From the NCBI RefSeq assembly GCF_032854445.1, contig NC_088300.1, forward strand, positions 19,945,608 through 20,009,607: 64,000 bases of DNA. Reading direction: 5' to 3'. The DNA is from Liolophura sinensis (lineage: Eukaryota > Mollusca > Polyplacophora > Chitonida > Chitonidae). This document shows positions 47,641 through 59,446 of this stretch, piece after piece (the stretch's first letter is position 1; the number at the start of each line of letters is the position of its first letter). The position numbers and the translations under genes were made by a program. The notes under the pieces were generated by a model, which was not told the origin of the DNA, searched no databases, and saw only the letters and a program-made list of their open reading frames with translations.

Positions 47641-50019
47641 GCAAGTATATTTCCAAACTCATTGCAAAAGACAGAATTGTCCCTATAGTATATGAAACTG
47701 TGTACTGAGTTAAATCTTCTACTCACATCCCCTTCCTGTTCACGGGGTTGTGAAACCGGGATGTGGCGGTTGGGATAAGGGTGTAAATCGGTGGATAGGG
47801 TTGGGTGAGCATTATCTGAATAGCAGCCATTTTTCTTGAGTAGGTCCCTGGACCCTTGTCTATTTTGAGACTTGCTATTATGTTGTTCAATGTAGGCACG
47901 AAGCAATATGACTTGCGCTATTGTCAGGTGTCTTTGTGCTATTGTGACTGCCCGAGAGACAGACCTACACATTGACAGCGCTCTCACTGCGTATTAGTTA
48001 CTGGTAAGTTACGAAGTATAACAATGATAGCAATTTATGAAGAACTGGTATTGTTCGCCATTGAAACATAATTACGCCAGATAGACTTCAAATGCTTTTA
48101 CATTTTTCACCGTCTGTAGTGTACACTTTTGAATACATACAGCGGGTGTACACACCTGCAGTGTACATTAACCATATGGTTACGGAAGATCCCCGGCGTT
48201 GGGCATGTCCAACTTCAGATAGATAGTTTAATGTCCCCTGACTCGATTCCGATTATTTAGAAAGTCGAAAACTCAAGGAACACGGAAGAATTTAGATTCC
48301 CTGTAGGACCGCTATACTTTCATTACTAATTTCGAGATGCCTTGACAGTGTGTGGTTTGTGACTGCAGTAACACAACATAGGATACTTAAAAGTTACGCA
48401 TCTGCCCTAAAACAGCCACAGATGGAGGAAATATGGACTACATCACATAGAAAACCCGTCCATTACGGAAGACTAGATCGTAGTCTTATCAGACTTGCTG
48501 ATTCAATCAGGCCTAGCTATTAAAAGCAAATTCCGAAGGCCGATCGAGGTTAATCCCAAGTCAAACGAAAGAGAATAGAAAGTCAAGAATTCCACGCCTG
48601 GTATGACGAGGCTTTTTTTAACCCACTTGTGGCTGTGACGCTAACAGTACCGAGTCGCTAGCCTACAACGGCCACGAGATGTGCCTTTTCCTGTTGCACA
48701 TATCACAGGTAATTTATTACACTGAGTAGAAATGAACACGGCATTGCTGTTGTGTATGTCACGGTGACAGCTGACGGTAATTTTGTCGACAACTTTATGC
48801 GTACAGTTTCGTACAGTGTGCATGCATGCATCAGTGCACGCGTATAGTGAGCCCATGCCATTTTGGGAAGCTCTTTTTGTGAGCTCGTTTTAAGAAAGCA
48901 TCCTTGTTAGCTTAAAGAACAAATAAAACCACAGAAAATACATACTCTGGGAGATTAACCCGTTAATATGCTCAATGACAGGGCGGATATTAGTCGTTGT
49001 GAAACCCGCCATTACCATCCTGAGTAGCGGGACTTAGGACGTACTTACCGCAGTCCGAGCATTCTGCCTACAACTGCTATACTAACGTTCCATCGTGTTG
49101 TCAGCACATTTATTATATAATCACATTAAAAAATAGTAAAAGGCGGCTTTTCTGCTATTCCGCCAGGTTTTGATTTATCGTGCTTCAGCGCATGTCACAA
49201 GTTACTGTCGCCTCTTGCTGGCTGTGCCGTGATGATGGCTGTGGCCAGAACTCCAGAACGATGAAATATAATAATATGACAACCACATGTAAAAGCGTAA
49301 AAGGTTTTCACCAGTTTGCCACGATGTCCTTGTTTCCATTTTTCTGAATGTGTATGGAACAATAGGATTTATACACATACTTATTTAAGCTCTGTACAGA
49401 CACTGGTTTCTTGTGACTAGTCTTAAATACGACAGAATACATTATGAAAAGTAAGTGGATACATTGATGTTTACCAACACAAGTTCAATTGTTTCCTTGG
49501 GTGGCCTTCATATGCTTTTATATCTTTGAGTTGCGTTGAGTGCTTTTTACCTTTATATATTCCACAGTGTGACATATCTCCTATAGTATTTTCCTCATGG
49601 ACTTTATTTGCAGTATTTACACTGTACTATTCATATGGGTATAGCAGGCTGAAAAGAGAAGAGAAAGGGGAGATTGGAAGATGGTGAGGAGGTGTGAGGG
49701 TGTTTTTTGTGAGATATAAAAGATGTAGGTTGTAGTATCAGAAACTGATTTACCGTCACTAAGCCAAATGAAATTTACACAAATGCTAATTTGGGTGTCC
49801 TAAACCATTTAACTATAATTAAGCCTTTCGAGAGATCTGAGGAAAGTATATTTTTCCTCTGAGGGATTATGGTTTTGTGTACTGTCACTAAGCCCGTTTG
49901 GTGATGAGATTTGTGTACTGAATTTGCAAACCGGCATGTCAAAGGCAATGCCCATTTAAATAATTTTGTCTGGTTACGTACGGGTTAACTTTCCCTCTAG
50001 TGGTAAACACATCCACTCG
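47641..50019. other. No gene seen
   Basis: The minus-strand frame 47442-47987 (181 codons) overlaps the decayed repeat and shows no domain. No regulatory element was recognised with confidence. Confidence 0.55.
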
Positions 50020-50715
50020 CGATATTAACCTAATGTCTGGTATTGTTAAACACATCTACATTGTACTTGTGTTTAACCTCGCGTCTGGTAAACATATGCA
50101 CCTCCGATATTAACCCCATATCTGGTATCGTTAAACACATCTAGCTGTGTTTAACTTCACGTCTGGCATTGATAAACACATTTACTTGCTATATTAACCT
50201 CATATCTACCTCCGATATTAACCCCCATATCTGGTATTGTTAAACACATCTAGTTGTGTTTAACCTCACGTCTGGTATTGGGAAACACATTGACTTCCGA
50301 TATTAACCTCATATCTGGTATTGTTACACACATCTAGTTTTGTTAACCTAGTGGTAGTCACTAGTGGTAAACACATTCACTTGTGATATTAACCTTACGT
50401 CAGGCACATCAACTTTTGATATTAACATCATATCTGATAGTGTAAACACATCTAGTTGTGTTTAAACTCATGTCTGGTAGTGGTAAACATATCTACTTGT
50501 GATATTAGCCTCACATCATAGTGGCAAACACATCCACTTGCGATATTAATCTCACGCCAGTAGTGGTAAACACATCTATTTGTGATATTAACTTCACGTC
50601 AGTAGAGGTAAGTACATCTACTTGCGTTATTAACCCCAAATCTGGTAGTGGTAAGCACACCTACTTGTTATATTAACCTCATACCGATCATTCTAAACAC
50701 GTGTGTATGCGATAC
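50020..50715. repeat. ~43-bp degenerate minisatellite
   Basis: About 16 units of TCTGGTAGTGGTAAACACAT, CTACTTGTGATATTAACCTC and ACG, with high divergence and several truncated units. It ends about 320 bases before the start codon of the first transporter gene. Confidence 0.9.
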
Positions 50716-51036
50716 TTATTTCAAGTATGTCTGACACCAATACATGCATTCACATGTAACAGGCAACGGCAGGGAGTACATTACAGATTCATGCAGTTGT
50801 TTATATATTTTTGTGCCCTCCTCCTAGTGTCGTCGTCTAGGCTTTATGTAATGTGACACAGAGCACTGTAAAAATCAATCATAGCTTCATTTAAACAGCG
50901 TTCATTGTTGCAAACGTTTATTTGACAAATCATTGCATTGACACGATGCAAAAATGATGGAATAAGACAATTTCAAAAAATCCTTTACACCAATTTTGTC
51001 TTTAGATTATAGGCAAGTTCTACAACTTATGACAGG
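50716..51036 (+). promoter_or_regulatory. Upstream region and 5' UTR acceptor of transporter 1
   Basis: A pyrimidine-rich acceptor, AATTTTGTCTTTAG, ends at about 51005, some 30 bases before the ATG at 51037. The paralogue has the same arrangement (acceptor ending 59423, ATG at 59447), so both start codons probably lie in the second exon behind a non-coding first exon. That exon and the promoter were not located. Confidence 0.4.
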
Positions 51037-53629
51037 ATGCCAGAAAAACAGTCAAACCGGGAGAGTAAGCGAAAGGCCGAGTCTAAACAGTTTAATTACA
51101 AAGTCCTAAAGACCGCCGCCCTTGTACTATTATGGGTCACCAGCGTAAGTTGTAGTCTTTTTCAACAACTTTCACAATAACTCGGAGCATGTAGATTGTT
51201 TTCTTTGTATTTTTACCACGTTGTTCATGGACTTCGTGAGAATGCCATGTTGTGTAAGTCCAAATTCCAAACGCATGCTTCTGTCCTAGGTTTTTGTAAA
51301 TAGCATGAAAAGAAAGGGCAAACCTGGTGAATCTTCTAAATTAAGCCTTTTGAATGAATTTATGGTCATACTGCAAAAATATCTGCACAGGTGTTTCGAT
51401 AATCCACAGGCTTTGTGACGTTTGGTTTCCTACCACGAGGTTTTCGCGTCGGTAAATGTTATTATAATCAAATAACGACAGTCCCCACTTCTGGCAGGTC
51501 AGTATATCAGTGCTGATATATATGTATAAATGCTGCCGCACTGAATTGCTACGCCGAGGACACCAAACAGTACTCCATAATCTCAGCGCCAATGTTCGAT
51601 CCATGGATTGCCAAGATTTCAATCTTTGAAGACTTACTGGTTTCACCACGATTCTGCCATGAACTAAACGTTTGTCTTGTATATCTGCCATTTTATCCCC
51701 TGTTCTTTGCACAGGGCTTATTCATATCTTTGGCGGGAGCAACTCTGGTAGACTTCAAACAGTTACTTCACACAGACTTTGACATCCTGGGTACGGTCAT
51801 GGTGTTACGAACAGTCGGCTATGTGATTGGTTGTTCCGTGGCGAGCGTACTCCATGATAAAATTGGCATCCAATCAGAGCTAATCGTTGCCGTGGCTGCA
51901 GCCGTCTGCTCTTCTTCAAACTTCCTCAAGCCTTTGTCTCCATCGGTCATCTTTTTCGGAGCTGTGAACACAGCAGAGGGATTTGCCCACAGCTGTATGA
52001 ACACCGGTAAGCAGCATATATCGGATAGACTTAAAAAAGCAATAATACCCCGTTTTTTTATTTCCCACAAATCGTTTAATGGATATTAAATACATTTCAT
52101 ATGAACTTGAGGACCATAAGTGGAGGAAAAAACATCACGTCAGTAACAAATTCGAAAGCTCCTGCTTGAAATACACAATGTCCGAATTATGCCTGGGATG
52201 CGGCAGATTTTAGTCATGCGCTTTTAAATGTGTTGCTGTTTTAATATTGTTGCCCCTGTGAAATGTATCTTTATTTATTTATCGATGAGTGTGAAATAAC
52301 AAGCGAGTTATCTTTCATTTTTCTGAACAGTCTGAATAATTGCGTATTTAAGAGGGTTTCAATTTTTTGTCTGATATATCCGTTTCACTGATTTGTAACG
52401 TTGTCGATGTCCAAACTTAAGCCAGTAGTTCAATATGCAGAACTTCATGTGTTGGAGAGACCTATTCATATTTAAGATATCATGAAGCTGGTGTTTTCAC
52501 GTAGTCTGTCACTTTTTCTCACCCTAAAATCGTGTCTATTTGTAATAATTCTCTTTCAGTGAACAATGCCTTGATACTGGATCTGTGGGGTAGAAAAGCA
52601 TCTATGCCCCTTCATATTTTTCACTTTGGCTTTGGTCTTGGTGGATTTTTGGGCCCATTGCTGACCAAGGATTACCTCTCCATTGGCTGCCCGGATACTG
52701 CCTCCTATAACAGCTCAGCGGACTGGTATCTAGGGGGAGATAACTTCAGTGGACATGACTACGACTTACTGAAAGTCACATGCAAAAACTCAACTGAGGC
52801 TAATCCAATGTTTTTGAGAACGCCGAATTTGGAGGTTCCGTTCTCTATTGTGGGCAGTCTGCTGGCAATTATTAGTTTAGTGCTGTTCACCTTCTATTTC
52901 CTGGAAAAGTGTTCAGGTCAGTTCCGGTTATCTTACACAAAGCCTGCTAAAGTCGGAACGTACCAAACAACAGAAAAAGTCCCCAAACAATCCATTTGTG
53001 ACTTCATAAAGAGTTTCCATTTCAGGTTCGTCGTCGGTTTGTTTTTCGTGTATATGCTCATCAACACATTTGAAGGTGTGGTGTACAACTATCTATTTAC
53101 ATTCGCCTATGAAGGTGGGACTGGTTTCAGCAAACCGGAAGCGGCGTACCTAACCTCGGCTTACTGGGGCTCGTACACCCTGAGCCGTCTGTTGGCCTCG
53201 CTGATAGCTCACTTCGTCTCCGTCAAAATAATGATATTTGTGGAGTTCGTAGGAAGTTTAGGCTCACTTCTCAGTATGCTGTTTCTGGGGTTCAGCAGTA
53301 AGGTGGGTATGTGGGTCTCTGCCTGCCTGCTTGGCATATTCTCTGCCCCAATCTGGCCCTCAGGGCTCGCCTGGGCGGATAGGTATGTAAGGGTTAAGGC
53401 CTCTGTGGTGGCGGTGACGGACGTAGGGGCTGGCATCGGTGGCTCCATTTGCATGTGGGTCGCAGGGCACTTGGTACAGTTGAACCGAACTCATGTTTAC
53501 CTTTGTGTGGCGTCTTCCGGTTGCGCATGTGCAATCATTATCGTGACATTGTTGCAGATTTATGGGTACCGCCAAGGAGACCGTCATGCAAAGAGAAAAA
53601 ATAGTGCTTGCCGTGCGAATGCAACATGA
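51037..53629 (+). CDS. MFSD4B-like: NaGLT1/MFSD4B-like MFS transporter, copy 1
   Basis: Exons 51037-51144, 51715-52006 and 52560-53629 encode 489 residues. Junctions are GT-AG (AGC/GTAAGT, ACCG/GTAAGC; acceptors TTTGCACAG, CTCTTTCAG), phases 0 and 1. The protein fits the NaGLT1/MFSD4 branch of the major facilitator superfamily (human MFSD4B is about 518 residues), expected to move a small polar solute such as a sugar across the plasma membrane; the substrate is not readable from sequence. Marks: residues about 24-60 form helix 1, HDKIGIQ (about residue 83) resembles the MFS D-[KR]-x-G loop, and NNALILDLWGRKA...FHFGFGLGGFLGPLLTKD is the family's most conserved stretch. An extracellular loop (about 175-215) has NSS, NFS and NST glycosylation sites. 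A basic linker divides two six-helix halves. The start is the only ATG at the head of the exon. It lies 5.8 kb from its paralogue on the same strand. Confidence 0.93.
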
Positions 53630-53650
53630 GACAAAGGATTGGTGTTGAGA

Positions 53651-53860
53651 CGGTGGCTCCATTTGCATGTGGGTCGCAGGGCACTTGGTACAGTTGAACC
53701 GAAGTCGTGTTTACCTGTATGTGGTCTTCCGGTTTTCCGGTTGCGCGTGTTCAATCATTATCGTGACATTGTTGCAGATTTATGGGTACCGCCAAGGTGC
53801 ACGGTGCTTGCCGTGCGAATACAACATGAGGCAAAGGATTGGTGTCAAGACTTTCTGCTG
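53651..53860 (+). pseudogene. Partial tandem duplicate of the last transporter exon
   Basis: This segment repeats 53437-53645 at an offset of about 214 bases, with the same blocks in order: GGTGGCTCCATTTGCATGTG, GGCACTTGGTACAGTTGAAC, ATCATTATCGTGACATTGTT, TATGGGTACCGCCAAGG and GTGCTTGCCGTGCGAAT. It differs by about 10 substitutions, an insertion near TTCCGGTTTTCCGG and a deletion of the AGAAAAAATA region. It lies after the stop codon at 53627-53629, so it is 3' UTR or flank, not coding in the main transcript. Confidence 0.9.
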
Positions 53861-54099
53861 GCTTTAATTAATTGACATTTGTAGTTTGTTGTTTATACGT
53901 GTGAAAACAAATATCATTCTTAATTTTAGAATATACGGAAGGATACACACAATGTAAGGGATATTGATATGTTATGATACCATAAATATTCTACAAGAGT
54001 ATGTTAATGTTAAAACTTAATAACACGCTCGTTATGTGTTTATTTACATTTATTATCACGTATCTTGACATCGGAACCGAGGAACAATGTAAATCAATT

Positions 54100-54300
54100 T
54101 GTTTGATTTTTATTTTACCGCCATAACCAAGAATGTTTCACTGAAACGATGGCAGTCAGTATGATGGGTGGAGGAAACCGAATTGCTTGAGGAGAAACCG
54201 ATGACGTTTGACAACTTACGGTTACACTTTCCCGGATGTGACGTATAGATATACGTCACCATACTGGTAGGAGACAAGTGTTCTTCAACGATTGCACATA
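54100..54300 (-). mobile_element. SINE A/D composite fragment
   Basis: TTTGTTTGATTTTTATTTTA, CGCCATAACCAAGAATGTTT and GGTGGAGGAAACCGAATTGC match the tail of SINE A. The following GACAACTTACGGTTACACTT, ATACGTCACCATACTGG and GACAAGTG resemble SINE D, suggesting the two families share a 3' region. Confidence 0.5.
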
Positions 54301-55764
54301 CACCCACACGGGCTTCGTTGGCCGCTTACTGTTCGGAAGACAACACAACCATTGCATATGTTAGATCCAATGAGACTTGGCTTACATTCCAGAAGACTAC
54401 AGCAGCAATGTTCCAAAAATCTTGAAGACGCATTAATGGTCTAATGCCGTAAGTTACAGGCGTGTGTGTAAAGCAAGTTCGGAAATAATTTTTAATTTGA
54501 TGCAGGACATAATGGCAAGAGATTTGCATTATTAACAAGTTACAGTGTTATGTCCATGCCAGTTTTGTCCCAAACAGATGGCCCCTGTCAAAATGCTACT
54601 TGGTGAAGGACCTTGTCTTTGTCTTGCTGCTTGTAAAGACAAACTTATGGATTAAAGAAAACATATATGATAGTTAAGAAATAAGCGAAAAACTCAAACC
54701 AACGGACTGTTGCCTGCTTGGTCGAATAAAGTAACTACATATATGTGGTTCACGAAACTCTTACAGACAACATAAATCTACTGCAGCTGAAACAGACGTG
54801 GCGCTGTGATTACAATGTCAGCAACAGAACTGGTCACGGACAAATGCATAAAAATGCACAAGTGGGCTATTCTAGACTGACCTTGAAAACTGATGAACGG
54901 GCAAGGTCACTTCTGCTATGTATCATGTGACCGATCGATTGTAATATGTCCAGACCCACGGCACAAAGAACATTTGTTACAGGTATGTTAACGTACGGCA
55001 GATAGTCTCCTCACGAGATCCGCACAGAATGACATCTGTTTGTGGGGAAACAGAAATTGCAGGACAAGATGTTTATACAGTGCTTTAACACTGCATAGTT
55101 GATTCGGTCCCTCGTGGTCCATAACACTGAGAAATCTGATGTCTCACACACCTGACATCCTTTGCGCCTGCTGGAAGTGTGTGGACACTGGTCTGTTGTA
55201 TGCATTTTGCTAAAAATGCGCAGGGTGAGGCCAGTGTTGCCCTTGATGACAAACTCTCTAGTGCTAGTAAGTAGTCATTCAGTTCCGAACATTTGCAGGG
55301 AATGTGGTAATATTTGTATTCCGCAGTCACTTATGGGTGTACTATATTCTCAATGTCGGTAGAATAGGCACTGACTTTAGCTGCTTGTCAAGGCATATTC
55401 ATCGATCTAACTGAATTGCTTATAGTCGGCTTATTTATTCATTTGATTATTTCATTGGCTTTATGTTTATATCCCACTTATTTCCCCTCAACGATGGTGG
55501 TGATGTTTATTGATGAAGGAAACAGGGAAGAATTAAGCACAGATAAACAGAGATAAGCAGGCCAATGGACTTCAGTTAGTCTAGACGCTTGACCCAATTG
55601 AACATGGACGGTAACAAGGGTCTAGGTACTAACTAACACTTCAGGAAGAAAAAATAATGAGGCAGCTCGGCCAGCAAGACAGGATATTCTGTATACTTTT
55701 TAAAATTCTGACCGTTCCTCACATTCGTGATAACAGATAACTTTTTCATGATAACTTGTTTCAG

Positions 55765-55839
55765 GCAAAATATTCCTCAGACACGCGGCCGGGCCAAATC
55801 ATGAGCGTAAATGAGTACACAATACAATGTGGGTACAGG
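55765..55839 (+). other. Candidate 5' non-coding exon of transporter 2
   Basis: A 75-base segment is bounded by a good acceptor (ATAACTTGTTTCAG) and a strong donor (ACAGG/GTGAGT). It is GC-richer than its surroundings. An ATG at 55801 is open to the exon end. Joined to the next acceptor at 59424 it would give an upstream frame of about 26 codons that ends after, and out of frame with, the transporter start at 59447. It lies on the correct strand, 3.6 kb upstream. Confidence 0.35.
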
Positions 55840-57807
55840 GTGAGTATCTGGGTTTGCATACTAAATTCCTCTTAATATCGATAGTTGTTCTCTACTGTAG
55901 TCCAGGAGAAGACCTTTTGTGTACTTTTCACGGATGGTTAGTCCCTTTTACGGCAGCAAACCGTGTATGTTCACCTAGAGGAACTTTGTGAGACCACCCT
56001 AACTGCCAACCTGACTCGAGGGTTTAGATAGATGCATATTTATGACTCGGCTGGACGGGAGCCATACATATGCTGAGCGGTAAACAGGCCTTCATAGCAT
56101 TATCAGGTAATTACTAAGGTGATTCAATGAAATACGATGACCATTGTTTATTGGTAAGTAGTTTTCAAGTATTGGCTATTGTCCTGTGAGAGATGGGATA
56201 TCCCTTAGTGCTGGTTGATCGAGGTATATCCCATCCCTCAGTACTCACTATCCGTATAATGGTTTTGAGAGGTATCATTTTTTGAATATTTTAAGCATGA
56301 CACAAATGCAAGGCATTGTTATTTGATTGGATACGATCGATTTTGTTATTGTTTCAGCTCTCATTGTCACACATTTTAGCAGATATAGTCTAAACCGTTT
56401 ATACGACACAAACGTGGATCTATTTATGCAATCACAAATCTATGAAGGAAGCCAGCAGTTCTTTATTCCAGAAATGTTTGATAACGATGCATTAGAATTC
56501 ACATCGAAACGTCGGTAAAAATGAATCAGAGGTTGTTATCCATTTAGAAATCTTCTGATGTTACTCTATTTTCTATATGCCTCTTTTAAATAAACAACTT
56601 ATTTATTTATTGTGTGAGAACACAGCTGTTGTGGCTATGCGTACACATAAAAATTCAAGTCCTCAGTTTCATTATACATACCAGGGATTTAAATTATACA
56701 GATTCATTGACGACAGCTACGATATGAAGGGTTCATTTTATCACCAGTAAGACAATCACGTTGTTTGTGGGTAGAATTACATGTATATACAACAGTTTTA
56801 GCACTAATAGTGATGCTAATATCATTTATGTCGCTGTCGGGACACCTGGTTGAAGACTTGGCCTAGTTTCGTACAACTTTATTTTTATAGCTCAGGTTGC
56901 TCGAAATGGCGGTAGGCAGGAATTTCACTAGCTCCCCATGAGCTTGCTTGGCACACTATTCGCGTTCCTAGAATGGCCAGTTATCAGGGTCGCGAAACTT
57001 CATTTACAGAATGTTTACAGAGAGTGCAGTACAGCTGTTTAGTTACAAGATATATGAGTGTGTACAAAAGACCTTTAGCCAGAAGTAACTTTTAACATCT
57101 AACTTCAAACTTGAATGAGTTTACCTATGCTAGTTCGAAGTTATAAGTGATAAGTCGAACTTTTAACTTCTAACTAAAGGTCTAAAGTGGATTTTAGGCT
57201 TCAGGCATTGTTTACCCTTGATGCCATGGCTAGTGTTCTGTATCCAACTAGCATAACTTTGACTCGAACGTCACATTTGAGGAACGATGTTCCATTCCTT
57301 TAAAATCTGAATGTAGATCGAAAGTTTCTCAGTTTATAGAAAAATACATTATTTTCTGTTAATTGCTTTTTCTTCATTATCTTTTTCTTTTTCTTTTTGG
57401 TCATAGTTTCTTTTTTACTTTGGTGTGTGTTAATAAATCAGCACATTTTTCGCACCAGCTCGCATAGAAGTTGGAAACCTCAAGCACTTAGTAGGCTTAT
57501 CCACATATGTTTTGCGACGAGCTTTCTCTTGCATACATTTGTAAGCACTAAACAGTTAGACATGTTTGTGTTCACAGAGCTGTCTAGCTGTGGTAACAAT
57601 ATTCAACTACGGCCCTAGTTCAGTGTTCTGACCCCAGCGACGGAATGAGACTGCCTTCGTTTGAGCTCTGAGCTTGTCCGATAACTCTGCTGCGGTATCA
57701 ACCCTGGCACACAGAGCGTGGTTGTAGTGTACGTGACGGTAAGCTAACCACTTCACAAACCGTTTTTTCCTTTGATACTAAAAACCTTGATAAGTTACTC
57801 ACATGAA

Positions 57808-58078
57808 CACTCAAAGAATTAATCTGTTAATTTTAACAGAAAGTTTGTAGCCTTAGCGATCCTAGGATGTATTCTGCTATTTATATTGCAGCAAACTGTT
57901 GTGTTAAATATAAGACACATATTCTATGAATTCAACTAGAAGATTCTATCAGTCTTAAAGGCAGCTATGTTGAATCTGATAGAATATTGTGTTATAATAA
58001 CAGAATACATTCTAGCATCACTCAGGTTCACTCAGGCAACGGACATTCCGTTAAAATTAACAGATTAATTTTTTGAGT
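57808..58078. mobile_element. Palindromic MITE, CACTCAAA family, copy 3
   Basis: Left end CACTCAAAGAATTAATCTGT then TAATTTTAACAGAAAG; right end CCGTTAAAATTAACAGATTA then ATTTTTTGAGT. Inner arms pair CTAGGATGTATTCTGCTAT with ATAACAGAATACATTCTAG. The middle carries a second inverted pair around ATTCAACTAGAAGATTCTAT / ATAGAATATTG. It is the most complete of the three copies and lies between the transporter genes. Confidence 0.9.
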
Positions 58079-58690
58079 CGAAGCAAAATTAAAAATCCTG
58101 TATATGTTACATTTTATGTCTGGCTCGCGAAAATTCCGTTCTGAAGGATTTCACTTAAATTTTGTTCTGACCCTAAAGGATCATAAAGATTAAATCAAAC
58201 GTAAGCATCAGCCAAATATAACGAGATCTTGGGGGTCATGATTTCATGCTTCAGCTAAGTTTACAGCCTCGTGACCCGTTTTAATAAATGCGCAAGAGCC
58301 GGTCGCTGTGCAGGCTATTTTAATTTTGAACTGGCGAAACTCATTCAGGCTGGACGGCGAACTAGCATTGGAAGGGTAGAGTGGACTGCACTGAGAAAAC
58401 AGGTTGGGTGTAAAGAAAGGGTTGAGCGTTAGAAATGAATAAGATGTGAGATTCGACTGGAGATAGTGTAAGAGCAAGTAGATTGGAGAGGCTGTGAGAA
58501 GTAATGGTATAATATAGTGAAAATACAAGACAGTACAACATGAACTGAAGTGTAGTTTTCATGACATATGTGGTATGTTCTAGCAAAACTGGTGAAATAT
58601 TTGAAAAGCTATGAGAGAGGCCTATACTGAGATACGATGATACCATGATACGGTAAGACGCGAACAGGTATAATACTGTTGCGCGGGGAT
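58079..58690. other. No gene seen
   Basis: Only short open frames on both strands, with no recognised domain or repeat. Confidence 0.6.
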
Positions 58691-59100
58691 ACACTTACTG
58701 TACAGTGAAGGTAGTAGGTGGCGAAGATATTCACATTGTGCGCTGAGTATAGCCTACCTCTACCGTGCATCGAGGATACACTTACTGTGCAGCGACGATA
58801 TTCTTATCGTGCGCCAAGGATATTCTTACCGTGCGCCGAGGAAGCCCTTACTGCGCGGCGATGATAAGCTTATGGAGTGAAGATATTATTACAAATGTTG
58901 TGCACTGAGGATACGCTTACGGTGCCATAAGGAAATTCTTACTGTGCAAGGAGGGTACACTTACTGTGCAAGGAGGGTACACTTACTGTGCAAGGAGGGT
59001 ACACTTACTGTGCAACGAGGGCACACTTACCGTGCAACGAGGGTACACTTACTGTGCAACGAGGGTACACTTACTGTCAACGAGGGCACATTTAGGCCTA
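58691..59100. repeat. 22-bp minisatellite, young core with old edge
   Basis: The core at 58936-59090 has about seven near-identical units of TGTGCAAGGAGGGTACACTTAC. The left part (58691-58935) shows the same 22-base periodicity with strong divergence (GTGCGCCAAGGATATTCTTACC, GTGCATCGAGGATACACTTA). It sits about 350 bases upstream of the coding start exon of transporter 2. Confidence 0.9.
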
Positions 59101-59446
59101 CCGTGCAGCAAAACAGTTCTTTATGTTCTGTGGAGCTAAGATAATCTCTTTGCACAGAGAGGATAGTTCCACCGTGAAACGAGGGCAGTCGTACAATACA
59201 ATCCAGGCTACGTACTGTTGGCAGAGTTTGGGGTTATTGTGCACTGGGGACAAACAAAACATGTAAACATTTAGTACTACGTCTGTGCCCGTAGTATGTA
59301 TATTCAAACAAATGCATGTATTCTAACAGAAAACTATTCACACTCTTCATGTTATGATGTTATTCGATGTTACCTATACTGGACATGTTTACTTCAACCC
59401 TGTATTTTATTTTTAATTTCCAGGCGAAGTCTGTTAACATCACAAG

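Larger units (their letters stand above)
53861..57807. other. Interval between the two transporters
   Basis: Holds a SINE-like fragment near 54100-54300 and a probable 5' non-coding exon of transporter 2 at 55765-55839. The rest is AT-rich with short frames. A repeated phrase (AACTTTTAACTTCTAACT) occurs at 57085-57180. Confidence 0.5.

Noticed and set aside
47442-47987. 181-codon minus-strand frame
   Set aside because: Much of it is the decayed GATAAGG repeat and the rest has no recognisable domain.
51592-51714. Extension of transporter 1 exon 2 upstream to an in-frame ATG
   Set aside because: A clear acceptor (TTTGCACAG) at 51714 and the matching 108-base start exon at 51037 show this stretch is intron.
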